64,000 nucleotides of DNA from Paenibacillus riograndensis SBR5 (GTDB lineage: Bacteria; Bacillota; Bacilli; Paenibacillales; Paenibacillaceae): positions 2,495,001 through 2,559,000 of the forward strand of contig NZ_LN831776.1 of assembly GCF_000981585.1 (NCBI RefSeq). Direction: 5' to 3'. The notes below the pieces were generated by a model. It worked only from the letters and a program-made list of their open reading frames with translations. It was not told the origin of the DNA and did no database searches. Made by a program: the position numbers and the translations under genes. Position 1 is the stretch's first letter. Each line of letters begins with the position of its first letter. Below, one piece after another: positions 53,321-61,799 of this stretch.

Positions 53321-54088
53321 ATGAACAAACGGAGCTATTGGCGTTTCACGGTACTGGTCGGCGTATTTGCCGTTTATCTTCTGCTGAATGAGCCGGGTAC
53401 GGCGGAAGCAATGCACATTATGGAGGGATTTTTACCGGTTGGCTGGGCGGTGTTCTGGTGGGCGGCTTTTTTGCCGTTCTTTTTCCTGGGCGTCCGCAAG
53501 CTCACAAGGATGACCCGGGACAACCCGGAGCTGAAGCTGTTGCTGGGTTTATCCGGAGCGTTCACCTTTGTGCTCTCAGCGCTCAAAATGCCCTCGGTTA
53601 CGGGAAGCAGCTCTCATCCGACGGGGACGGGACTTGGCGCAGTGATGCTGGGTCCGCTGCCGATGAGCGTGACCGGTTCCATTGTGCTGCTGTTCCAGGC
53701 ACTGCTGCTGGCGCACGGTGGAATCACCACGCTTGGCGCGAACGCCTTCTCCATGGCAGTGGCCGGGCCTTTTGCCGGTTATGCGGTCTATAAGCTGATT
53801 ATGAGGCTGGGCGAACGCGAAAAGCTGGCGGTATTCTTCGCGGCTGCGGTAGCGGATCTGATGACCTATGTGGTCACTTCCTTTCAGCTTGCGGTGGCTT
53901 TTCCGTCTGCGGATGGCGGTGTGCTGGCTTCCATGGCGAAATTCGGCGGTATTTTTGCTGTGACCCAGATTCCGCTGGCGGTCAGCGAGGGGCTGTTGAC
54001 AGTGCTGCTATGGAACTGGCTGAAGGCCTACAGTCCACAGGAGCTGTCCCTGCTTAAACGGGGAGCCAAGGGAGGAAATACACTGTGA
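53321..54088 (+). CDS. cbiM: Cobalt ECF transporter S component CbiM
   Basis: 255 residues. Signal-like N-terminus (about 1-30) ending TAEA, then MHIMEGFLPVGW. In CbiM/NikM the mature amino-terminal Met-His helps bind the metal, and this motif is intact. Further motifs: MPSVTGSSSHPTGTGLGAVMLGP, ALLLAHGGITTLGANAFSMAVAGPF. About seven helices. AGGAGGTGCAAGG-ATG. First gene after the cobalamin riboswitch; overlaps cbiN. Confidence 0.97.
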   Translation: MNKRSYWRFTVLVGVFAVYLLLNEPGTAEAMHIMEGFLPVGWAVFWWAAFLPFFFLGVRKLTRMTRDNPELKLLLGLSGAFTFVLSALKMPSVTGSSSHPTGTGLGAVMLGPLPMSVTGSIVLLFQALLLAHGGITTLGANAFSMAVAGPFAGYAVYKLIMRLGEREKLAVFFAAAVADLMTYVVTSFQLAVAFPSADGGVLASMAKFGGIFAVTQIPLAVSEGLLTVLLWNWLKAYSPQELSLLKRGAKGGNTL

Positions 54089-54387
54089 AGATAAAGAACA
54101 AATGGAAAAACCTGCTGATGCTGCTCGCGGTGGTTCTGCTGGTGGTCCTGCCGCTGCTGTTCGTGAACGGGGAGTTCGGCGGGGCCGATGATGCGGCAGA
54201 GGGTGCAATTACAGAGATTGACCCTGCATATAAGCCCTGGTTCAAGCCGCTGGCTGAGCTGCCGGGTGAAACGGAGAGCATGTTATTCGCGCTGCAGGCG
54301 GCTATCGGCGCAGGGGTGATCGGCTATACGCTGGGTCTTTTGAAGGGGAGACAAGGCCGGCAGAAGCTGAATGATCAGAAGAATTGA
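54085..54387 (+). CDS. cbiN: Cobalt ECF transporter accessory subunit CbiN
   Basis: 100 residues from a GTG overlapping the cbiM stop. Two membrane helices (LLMLLAVVLLVVLPLLFV and ESMLFALQAAIGAGVIGYTLGLL) flank an extracellular loop with GGADDAAEGAITEIDPAYKPWFKP, the usual CbiN layout. It assists cobalt loading of CbiM. The 3' end overlaps cbiQ by 17 bp. Confidence 0.95.
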   Translation: MKIKNKWKNLLMLLAVVLLVVLPLLFVNGEFGGADDAAEGAITEIDPAYKPWFKPLAELPGETESMLFALQAAIGAGVIGYTLGLLKGRQGRQKLNDQKN

Positions 54388-55159
54388 TGTTATATCCTGC
54401 AGCAATGCCCTAAGCCAAGTGTCCCCGATGTGGAAAAGCCTCTTCGCAGCCGTCATGTTCGCCCTTGCTTATGTGCTGCATCCGGCCCTTCAGGTTCTCA
54501 TTACGCTGTGGATGATGCTGTGGTGCCTGCAATATGCCAAAATCCCGCCGCGCGCCTACGGACAGTTGTTTGGCACTGCGCTGCTATTCTACGGCCTCAG
54601 CCTGCCGGCACTGCTGGTGGAGCTGGGTCGTCCGGCAGCCGGGGAGGCCGCCCTGTACCTGCCGATTCCGGGCACAGCCCAGTTTCTGTACATGACCCGG
54701 GCAGGAGGCGTGCGGGCAGCGCTGCTGCTGGCGCGGATATCGGCCTGTCTGGCCTGCTGCCTGTTCATCATGTTGACCACGCCGTTCGGCGAGCTGCTGC
54801 AGGTGCTCCGCAGGCTGCGGATGCCGCAGATCGTGCTGGAGCTGATGCTGGTCATGTACCGGTTCCTGTTCCTGCTGGACGATGCCGCCCATGGCCTGCT
54901 GCTGGCCCGGCGGCTGCGCGGAGGCCGCAGGGGCTTCAGATCCAAGCTGCGGGAGGCTGCAGGTATGGCAGCGTCCTTGTTCGCAAACACCATGCACCGT
55001 TACTATGGGCTGTCGCAGGGGCTTGCTGCCCGGGGGTTTACCGGGGAGATTCTATTACCGCCGTATGTGAGGCGGGAAGTGCCCCGAAGGTTTGCCTTTG
55101 AGGCGTATGCGGGAATCGTCCTGCTGGCGGCGGCACAGCTGTGGATGCTGTGGACCTGA
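54371..55159 (+). CDS. cbiQ: Cobalt ECF transporter T component CbiQ
   Basis: 262 residues from ATG 54371. About five to six helices. The cytoplasmic coupling segments carry the expected Ala-Arg-Gly type signatures: LARRLRGGRRGF and GLAARGFTGE. Links CbiMN to the ATPase CbiO. Overlaps both neighbours. Confidence 0.95.
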   Translation: MIRRIDVISCSNALSQVSPMWKSLFAAVMFALAYVLHPALQVLITLWMMLWCLQYAKIPPRAYGQLFGTALLFYGLSLPALLVELGRPAAGEAALYLPIPGTAQFLYMTRAGGVRAALLLARISACLACCLFIMLTTPFGELLQVLRRLRMPQIVLELMLVMYRFLFLLDDAAHGLLLARRLRGGRRGFRSKLREAAGMAASLFANTMHRYYGLSQGLAARGFTGEILLPPYVRREVPRRFAFEAYAGIVLLAAAQLWMLWT

Positions 55160-56085
55160 TGAGAATGGCAGAGATCAATTCAGTGAGAAGTCTGGAATCG
55201 GAACTGCTGGAGAAGGAGAACGGCATAGATATGGATTACAGTTTAGCCTTCGAGGATGTCGTATTTCATTATCCGGACACGGTGGAGCCAGCGCTCCGGG
55301 GGCTGACAGCAGCGATTCCCAGAGGCTGCAAAACAGCCCTGCTTGGACATAACGGTTCCGGCAAATCAACCTTGTTCCTGCATGCGGTTGGCCTGCTGCG
55401 GCCGCAAACGGGAACGGTCCGGCAAGCGGGACTGCCCGTATCCTATGCCAAAAAGGAGCTTGCCGCTCTGCGGCGCAGAGTCGGGCTGGTCTTTCAGGAC
55501 CCTGAGCAGCAGCTCATTTTGAGTACTCCGCTGGAGGATATTTCTTTTGGGCTGCGGGGCACCGGTATGCCTGAGGCAGAAATAACGGCACGGTGTGCTG
55601 CGGTGCTGGAACTGCTTAACCTTACCGCGCTGAAGGATAAACCGATTCATCAGCTCAGTCTGGGCCAGAAAAAGCGAACTGCGCTCGCAGGGGTGATAGC
55701 GATGGAGCCGGAGCTGATCTTGCTCGACGAGCCAACCTCCTATCTGGACCCGCTGTCGGAGGCGCAGCTTCTGGATGGCCTGGACAGCATACACCGTAAG
55801 GGTACCACAGTGGTGATGGCTACGCATGATATGAATCTCGCCTACCGCTGGGCGGACTGGATCATTGTCCTCGATCAGGGCGTCTGCCGGGCGGCCGGAG
55901 CGCCGGAGGCTATTTTTGCCGGCGGGGAGCTGCTGCAGGCGATGGGCCTGGCGCTCCCGCTGCTGGCTGAGCTGTGGCACAGCCTGCCTCCGCGCGTAAC
56001 GGCGGGGCACGCAGCTCCCCGGAATGCGGAGGAGTTCAAGGCGGCGCTGAGCAGTCTGCTGGGCGAAGGCCCGGGGGAGAGATGA
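55159..56085 (+). CDS. cbiO: Cobalt ECF transporter ATPase CbiO
   Basis: 308 residues from the ATG overlapping the cbiQ stop. Another ATG at 55231 (MDYSLAFEDVVFHYPD) is preceded by AAGGAG and gives the usual CbiO N-terminus, so it may be the true start. Walker A GHNGSGKST, Q-loop VFQDPEQQ, signature LSLGQKKR, Walker B LILLDEPTSYLDP, and H-loop ATHDMN are all intact. Last gene of the importer, followed by a 326-bp gap with palindromic repeats. Confidence 0.95.
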   Translation: MRMAEINSVRSLESELLEKENGIDMDYSLAFEDVVFHYPDTVEPALRGLTAAIPRGCKTALLGHNGSGKSTLFLHAVGLLRPQTGTVRQAGLPVSYAKKELAALRRRVGLVFQDPEQQLILSTPLEDISFGLRGTGMPEAEITARCAAVLELLNLTALKDKPIHQLSLGQKKRTALAGVIAMEPELILLDEPTSYLDPLSEAQLLDGLDSIHRKGTTVVMATHDMNLAYRWADWIIVLDQGVCRAAGAPEAIFAGGELLQAMGLALPLLAELWHSLPPRVTAGHAAPRNAEEFKAALSSLLGEGPGER

Positions 56086-56149
56086 GGGGAAGCTGGTCGT
56101 CAGCAATAGTAGAGCAGAACTCACTTTTTAGTGTTGGACGCTTAGAGGG

Positions 56150-56365
56150 TAAGTGCATTTGCTGCAGTTAAAATGAGGTGCAAACCCGCATTTTTAAAAG
56201 TAAATGTACTCTGTACAGTTAAAATAGCGGTTTGGGCTTCTTTAGCTGAAATACGGTCCCTTTAAGTGTACAGTGTGCAATTAAATCGGTTTCAGCGCAA
56301 AAATAGGACTCTTTAGTTGTATCAAATACAGTTAGAGCATGAGCATACAGTTAGAGCATGAGCAT
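56150..56365. repeat. Array of four palindromic units plus a 19-bp tandem repeat
   Basis: Units near 56151-56170, 56199-56222, 56262-56285 and 56313-56334 share the form AAGTGTAC-N3-5-GTACAGTTAA and start 47-66 bp apart. The inner stem bases differ between units yet remain paired (GCA/TGC, GTAC/GTAC, GTAT/ATAC). At the end ACAGTTAGAGCATGAGCAT occurs twice in tandem (56328-56346, 56347-56365). No gene is present in 56086-56411. Confidence 0.7.
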
Positions 56366-56411
56366 CAATTTAGAGTCAGTGTTGGAGTTACACACGAACG
56401 GGGGAACATGA

Positions 56412-58955
56412 ATGAATAAACAAGGAAAGCTGCTGATTATCGGCTTTGGTCCAGGCAGGCTGGAGCATATTACAGGCCGTGCATTGGCAGCCCTGGAAGA
56501 GAGTGAAGCCGTGATCGGCTACACCACTTATGTAGACCTGATTAAGCCGCTGCTGCGGCAGCAGGAGATTGTCGGCACAGGCATGACCGAAGAGGTCAGC
56601 CGGGCCCAGGAAGCCGTGCGCCGCGCGGAAGCCGGGCAGACGGTCGCCGTCATTTCCAGCGGTGACGCAGGGGTATACGGAATGGCGGGACTGGTCTATG
56701 AAGTGCTGATCGAACGGGGCTGGGACCGTGTTACGGGGGTGGAAGTCGAGGTGATTCCCGGGGTATCGGCTATTCAATCCTGTTCTTCGCTGCTGGGTGC
56801 GCCGATTATGCATGATTCCTGCACGATCAGCCTGAGCGACCATCTTACGCCTTGGGAGAGCATTGCGGCACGCGTGGAGGCGGCGGGGGCCGCGGACTTC
56901 GTGATTGCCTTTTACAATCCGCGCAGTGGAAAGCGCACACGCCAGATTGAAGAGGCCCGCCAAATCCTGCTCCGCTACCGCGATCCTTCCACACCCGTAG
57001 GCATTGTAAAAAGCGCCTACCGCGACCGTCAGCAGACCATTGTCACAACGCTCCAGGATATGCTGGACCATGAGATTGGCATGCTGTCGACCGTGATCGT
57101 CGGCAACTCCGCAACGATGGTTTATGACGGCCTCATGGTTACACCGCGCGGCTATGAACGCAAGTACAGCCTTGGCGCCGATACGCAGGCACTGAAGCCG
57201 CATGAGCGGCTGCGGACCTCTTCGGAGCCCTGGTCGCTGGCGGCGCTGAATCCCACGGATAATGTGGTGAAGGTGAAAACCTGCGGCTTTTGCGGCATGA
57301 GAAAAGAGAGTGCTGCCGGAGCCGCACGGCGGTTACATCAACAGTTAAACGGCCGGCTTGTGCCAAGAGAGCTGCAGATCAGTGTGGCTGGCTGCGGGAT
57401 GGCCTGCAGTTCGGCGGTCCTGGAGGATATCGGCCTTGTCTATTCCAAGGGCAGCTATGAATTATATCTTGGCGGAAAAAAAACCGGACGTACCCCGCAC
57501 GCGGGCAGCAAGGTCCGTGCGGGGATGAGCGAAGAGGAAGCAGTGGCCGCTGTAACTGAGGTTGTTGAGCAATACTGTGCGCAGGGCAGTCAGGATGAAC
57601 GGTTTTATGCTTTTTTTGAGCGGATGGGCAGTGGGATTTCAGCACATTACCCGCAAGCGGAGAGCGCACTCCGCTGTGAACACATGCACGCGCACTCGCA
57701 CCATAATCATGATAGAGCACAAGGGATAACTTCAGTATTACTTGTAGGACACGGCAGCCGTGTGGAAGAGGGGAATGAAGAGCTGCGGAATTTCACCCGG
57801 GCGCTTGCTGCCCGCAGGCCGGAGCTTGCCATTGAAACCTGCTTCATTGAGTTGTCGGCTCCTTCCATTTCCGAGGGGATTGACAAATGTGTGCTGGGCA
57901 GAGCCGGGACGGTCTATGTTGTGCCGATTATTTTGTTCGCGGCAGGACATTCCAAGCTGGATATTCCGCTGGCTCTGGATCAGGCGAAGCTGAAATATCC
58001 GGGTGTGGAGTTTGTATATGGCCGTCCGATCGGAGTGCAGGAGAGAGCGGTAGAAATTCTGCTGGACCGGATCGCCGGGGCTGTTCCGCAGCCGGTCCAG
58101 GTAGCGGCTCAGCCGGAGCTGTCCGGAGAACCTTTGGAGGAAACGCTGCTGGTGGAGCGGGGTTCGTCCGGGCAACAGAATACTGGCGGGCTGGAGACTG
58201 CCGCTGCGTTGTCTGTTGGGGAAACGGCCTCAGCTGCTGCTAGGGATAAGCCTTATTCCAAAGTAAAGGATGAGGACACCATCGTGCTTGTAATGGGCCG
58301 CGGGGGCAGTGATCCGGATGCGAACAGCGACTTATGCAAGCTGGCCCGCCTCCTCTGGGAGAGAACTCCCTACAAAAGCGTTGAGGCCTGCTTTATTGCC
58401 ATCACCAAGCCTTCGCTGCCCGCAGGGCTGGAGCGCTGCCTGGCTCTCGGCGCACGTAAAATTATCGTGCTGCCGTATTTATTGTTCACCGGAGTGCTGA
58501 TGAAGCAGTTCAACGAAACGGTGAGCCGTTTTGCCGCAGCGCATCCGGAGATTGAAGTGGAGGCTGGCACCTGTCTCGGCTCCCATCCGCTGTTGTCAGA
58601 CATGCTGCTGGAGCGGATCGAAGAGACCCTGGCAGGCCGGACAGCCGCCAACTGCGACAATTGCATGTACCGGGAGGAAGCGTCTGCGCACCATGATCAC
58701 CACCATCACCATCATGGTCACCACCATCACGATGATCATCATGATCACCACAGTCATGGTGAGGAAGGGCATGGGCACTATGGACATCAAGGCGGGCATC
58801 AGGAGCGTGGCGAGCAGACCGCATATGATGGGCATAAGTCCGGGCGCCGCGGCCAACCGGCCTCTGCAGACGCAGAGGTGCCGGTCCCGCCGCAGCCTGA
58901 AGCTTCCTATTCGGAGGATGCGGTGCACCCGGCAAGTGCTCCTAAGGAGCATTGA
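56412..58955 (+). CDS. cbiH: CbiH - [4Fe-4S] domain - CbiX fusion (precorrin ring contraction and cobalt insertion)
   Basis: 847 residues. Residues 1-280 are the SAM-dependent precorrin-3 C17-methyltransferase CbiH (GFGPGRLEHITGRA, VISSGDAGVYGMAG, IPGVSAIQS, FYNPRSGKRTRQ). Residues 285-400 are a nitrite/sulfite-reductase-like Fe-S domain with Cys291, Cys294, Cys328 and Cys332, as in the CbiH60 form of Bacillus megaterium. Residues about 439-550 (LLVGHGSRVEEGNEEL, GHSKLDIP) and 620-745 are the two halves of the long cobaltochelatase CbiX. It ends with CDNC and a His-rich tail, both features of long CbiX. One polypeptide thus inserts cobalt and contracts the ring. Coupled to cbiJ, which follows closely. 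Confidence 0.9.
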   Translation: MNKQGKLLIIGFGPGRLEHITGRALAALEESEAVIGYTTYVDLIKPLLRQQEIVGTGMTEEVSRAQEAVRRAEAGQTVAVISSGDAGVYGMAGLVYEVLIERGWDRVTGVEVEVIPGVSAIQSCSSLLGAPIMHDSCTISLSDHLTPWESIAARVEAAGAADFVIAFYNPRSGKRTRQIEEARQILLRYRDPSTPVGIVKSAYRDRQQTIVTTLQDMLDHEIGMLSTVIVGNSATMVYDGLMVTPRGYERKYSLGADTQALKPHERLRTSSEPWSLAALNPTDNVVKVKTCGFCGMRKESAAGAARRLHQQLNGRLVPRELQISVAGCGMACSSAVLEDIGLVYSKGSYELYLGGKKTGRTPHAGSKVRAGMSEEEAVAAVTEVVEQYCAQGSQDERFYAFFERMGSGISAHYPQAESALRCEHMHAHSHHNHDRAQGITSVLLVGHGSRVEEGNEELRNFTRALAARRPELAIETCFIELSAPSISEGIDKCVLGRAGTVYVVPIILFAAGHSKLDIPLALDQAKLKYPGVEFVYGRPIGVQERAVEILLDRIAGAVPQPVQVAAQPELSGEPLEETLLVERGSSGQQNTGGLETAAALSVGETASAAARDKPYSKVKDEDTIVLVMGRGGSDPDANSDLCKLARLLWERTPYKSVEACFIAITKPSLPAGLERCLALGARKIIVLPYLLFTGVLMKQFNETVSRFAAAHPEIEVEAGTCLGSHPLLSDMLLERIEETLAGRTAANCDNCMYREEASAHHDHHHHHHGHHHHDDHHDHHSHGEEGHGHYGHQGGHQERGEQTAYDGHKSGRRGQPASADAEVPVPPQPEASYSEDAVHPASAPKEH

Positions 58956-58960
58956 CCGCA

Positions 58961-59740
58961 ATGATATTTATGCTGTGCGGAACCAGTGACGCCCGTGAGC
59001 TGGCGCTGGCCTTGTCACGGGAGCGGCTGCCGCTGCTGGCTTCCGTTGTGACGCCCAGCGCTGCGGAGCGGCTTGAAGCAGCTGGCATCACAACCCGTGT
59101 CGGCCGGCTGGACCAGCAAGGGATGATCGCCTGTCTGCGCGGGCTGGACTGCAGCGCCATTATTGATGCCAGCCATCCGTTTGCACAAGAGGCGCATGAC
59201 CATGCAATGGGGGCTGCTGAAGCGCTGGAACTGCCGTATTTGCGTTATGAGCGGCGCAGCCTCAAATATGAGCCGCATCCACGGTTGCTGGTTGTGTCTT
59301 CCTACGGGGAGGCGGCCCGCAGGGCCAAGCAGCTGAAAGGCTCTGTCATGCTGACTACAGGCGGTAAAACCTTGGAGATTTTTGCAGAGGCGCTGCTGGG
59401 TGACCCTGCGATCCGGCTGACGGTCAGACTGCTTCCCTGTCTGGAAAATATGCAAAAATGCCATTTGCTTGGGATAGAGCAGCGCAATATTATTGCGCTG
59501 CAGGGACCTTTTTCACGCGAATTGAACGAAGCATTGTACAGGCAGTATGGCACACAGGTCATGGTTACTAAGGAAAGCGGCGCGGAAGGCTCCCTCGATG
59601 AAAAAGTGCACGCCGCGCTCGATATGGGGATATATGTTATTTTGATTGCGCGGCCGCAAGCCTTCTATAAAGGGCATGGCAGGGTATATGAGTCATTTGA
59701 AGAGATAGTGTCCGCAGTTACTGCTTTTAATAAGAAATGA
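58961..59740 (+). CDS. cbiJ: Cobalt-precorrin-6A reductase
   Basis: 259 residues from ATG 58961, eleven bases after AAGGAG; a TTG at 58952 is only two bases from that site. CbiJ/CobK family: FMLCGTSDARELALAL, IIDASHPFAQEAHDHAM, LPYLRYER, VMLTTGGKTLEIF and VTKESGAEGSLDEKVHAAL. It reduces cobalt-precorrin-6A with NAD(P)H. Five bases from the stop of the preceding gene. Confidence 0.95.
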   Translation: MIFMLCGTSDARELALALSRERLPLLASVVTPSAAERLEAAGITTRVGRLDQQGMIACLRGLDCSAIIDASHPFAQEAHDHAMGAAEALELPYLRYERRSLKYEPHPRLLVVSSYGEAARRAKQLKGSVMLTTGGKTLEIFAEALLGDPAIRLTVRLLPCLENMQKCHLLGIEQRNIIALQGPFSRELNEALYRQYGTQVMVTKESGAEGSLDEKVHAALDMGIYVILIARPQAFYKGHGRVYESFEEIVSAVTAFNKK

Positions 59741-59749
59741 GGGATAGCT

Positions 59750-60424
59750 ATGGAGTTTGGGACGGATTTTAAGCCGCTCACAGTGCAGCCGCAGGAAATA
59801 GAAGGTCTGAGCTTTCAAATGATTACCCGCGAGCTGGGCGATCATGAGTTTAGCGCCTTACAGTACCCGGTCGTGCAGCGGATCATTCATGCATCCGCCG
59901 ATTTTGAGCTGGGACGGAGTCTGGTGTTCCATCCCCGGGCGATGGAGGCAGGGATTTCTGCTATTTTGGAGGGGCAGCCCATTATCGCCGATGTGCGCAT
60001 GGTCGAGGCCGGGATTGCCAAGGAGCGGATTCATAAATACGGCGGCGAGGTACGGGTGCATATTTCTGATCCCGATGTGATGGAGGCGGCTAAGGCACAG
60101 GGAACAACCCGGGCCATCCTCGCCACACGGAAAGCCTGCGCCGAAGCGCCGGGCGGCATCTACGTGATCGGCAATGCGCCAACGGCCCTGCTGGAATTGA
60201 TCCGTCTGATCAAAGAAGGTGCGGCACAGCCAGGGCTCATCATCGGCATGCCGGTCGGTTTTGTGTCAGCGGCGGAGTCTAAGGATGAGCTGCGCAAGCT
60301 GGATATCCCTTACATCACCAACATCGGCCGCAAGGGCGGCAGTACGGTTGTGGTTGCGGCAGTCAACGCCCTCAGTCTGCTGGCTGTCCGTCAGGCAGGG
60401 GAATCGCAGAATCAGGGCGGATAG
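59750..60424 (+). CDS. cbiC: Cobalt-precorrin-8 methylmutase
   Basis: 224 residues. CbiC/CobH: RIIHASADFELG contains the conserved His, then AILEGQPIIADVRMVEAGI, TRAILATRKACAEAPGGIYVIGNAPTAL, GMPVGFVSAAESKDEL and GRKGGSTVVVAAVNAL. It moves the C11 methyl group to C12. Starts 9 bp after cbiJ. Confidence 0.97.
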   Translation: MEFGTDFKPLTVQPQEIEGLSFQMITRELGDHEFSALQYPVVQRIIHASADFELGRSLVFHPRAMEAGISAILEGQPIIADVRMVEAGIAKERIHKYGGEVRVHISDPDVMEAAKAQGTTRAILATRKACAEAPGGIYVIGNAPTALLELIRLIKEGAAQPGLIIGMPVGFVSAAESKDELRKLDIPYITNIGRKGGSTVVVAAVNALSLLAVRQAGESQNQGG

Positions 60425-60476
60425 AGCAGAAGCAAAGAGATGTATCCTTTATCAGCAGAGAGAGGAGAAACGGGCC

Positions 60477-61799
60477 ATGGAGCAGCAGGACTCACAGAGT
60501 GTACAGGACTATAAGCACAGCGGAGATTTGCAGCCTGAACACAAGGGCCAAGCTGCATCGGAGCTGCAGGGGAGCCAAGCTGCGGCAGAACTGCAGGGGA
60601 GCCAAGCTGCGGCAGAACTGCAGGGGAGCCAAGCTGCGGCAGAGCTGCGAGAGAGCCAAGCTGTAGCAGAGCCGCAGGGGAGCCAAGCTGCGGCAGAGCT
60701 GCGAGAGAGCCGGACCGCTGCACCGCTGCGCCGTGGCTACACCACAGGCGCCTGCGCTGCCGCAGCCGCCAAAGGTGCTGCGCTCCTGCTGGTCACGGGC
60801 GAGGCCCCGCCGAGCGTGGAGATCGATCTGCCCGCTGGCTTCCGGCATACGTTTAAGCTGACCGGGGGGCAGCGCAGCGGCAGGGAGACGGCAGTCTGTG
60901 CAACAGTGAAGGATGCCGGAGATGACCCGGATGCGACGCATCAGGCGAGGATTGAGGCTGCTGTGAGCTGGCGCGATAGCCCCGGCGTAGAGATAGACGG
61001 CGGCAAGGGGGTAGGCAGAGTTACGAAGCCGGGATTGCCCGTGGCGGTCGGAGAAGCGGCGATCAATCCTGTGCCGCGGCGCATGATTTTGGAGGCGGTG
61101 TCCGAGGTGCTGGAGGAGCATGGTGCGGCCCGGGGAGTACGGGTGGTTATCAGTGTGCCGGAAGGCGAAGCTATCGCGCTCAAAACGCTGAATCCGCGGC
61201 TTGGCATCCTTGGCGGCATCTCCATTCTGGGCACGCGCGGCGTGGTGACGCCGTTCTCCACGGAAGCCTACAAGGCCAGTGTAGTACAGGCGATTTCGGT
61301 CGCTGCGGCCATGGGGAACAAGCAGATTATTTTGACCACAGGCGGCAGCAGTGAGAAGTATGCAATGGCGATGTTCGCTGAGCTTCCGGAGGAAGCTTTT
61401 ATCCAGATGGGTGAATATGTCGGCTTCTCGCTGGAACACGCCAAGGCCTTCGGAGTCCGTAAGATCACGTTAGTCGGCATGGCGGGCAAGTTTTCGAAGG
61501 TGGCGCAGGGGGCCATGCTGATCCATTCCAAAAATGCGCCGGTGGATTTCAGTTTTTTGGCCAAAATCGCGGCTGAGTCCGGGGCGGATAACGAACTGGT
61601 GGGGGAGATTGCGGCGGCCAACACGGCCTCACAGGTGACGGATCTGATGACCGCGGCCGGGAATGGGGTGTTTTTTGAACAATTGTGTCTGCACGCCTGC
61701 AGGCATTGTCTGAAGCATATGAATGGAGGCATGACCGTGGAGATGGTGCTGGTCACCATGAAGGGCCGGGTGCTGGGAAGGGCGGAAATCCGTGGCTGA
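60477..61799 (+). CDS. cbiD: Cobalt-precorrin-5B C1-methyltransferase, with N-terminal repeat region
   Basis: 440 residues from ATG 60477 (AGAGGAGAAACGGGCC upstream; the longer open frame overlaps cbiC and is not used). The CbiD core begins at RRGYTTGACAAAAAKGAALLL (about residue 84) and continues with VGRVTKPGLPVAVGEAAINPVPRRMI and GILGGISILGTRG. The first ~80 residues are an Ala/Gln/Glu-rich extension built of six 9-residue repeats (e.g. GSQAAAELQ). Usual CbiD proteins start close to the core, so the extension is an addition. Overlaps the next gene by 8 bp. Confidence 0.95.
   Translation: MEQQDSQSVQDYKHSGDLQPEHKGQAASELQGSQAAAELQGSQAAAELQGSQAAAELRESQAVAEPQGSQAAAELRESRTAAPLRRGYTTGACAAAAAKGAALLLVTGEAPPSVEIDLPAGFRHTFKLTGGQRSGRETAVCATVKDAGDDPDATHQARIEAAVSWRDSPGVEIDGGKGVGRVTKPGLPVAVGEAAINPVPRRMILEAVSEVLEEHGAARGVRVVISVPEGEAIALKTLNPRLGILGGISILGTRGVVTPFSTEAYKASVVQAISVAAAMGNKQIILTTGGSSEKYAMAMFAELPEEAFIQMGEYVGFSLEHAKAFGVRKITLVGMAGKFSKVAQGAMLIHSKNAPVDFSFLAKIAAESGADNELVGEIAAANTASQVTDLMTAAGNGVFFEQLCLHACRHCLKHMNGGMTVEMVLVTMKGRVLGRAEIRG
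60543..60704 (+). repeat. 27-bp tandem repeats inside cbiD (six units)
   Basis: Units start at 60543, 60570, 60597, 60624, 60651 and 60678, in frame, based on GGGAGCCAAGCTGCGGCAGA plus seven bases. The units from 60570 and 60597 are identical; others differ by a few bases. Unit length being a multiple of three lets the copy number vary without breaking the gene. Confidence 0.9.

Noticed and set aside
60543..60704. Possible CRISPR array
   Set aside because: 27-bp units are directly tandem with no spacers and are in frame with cbiD.
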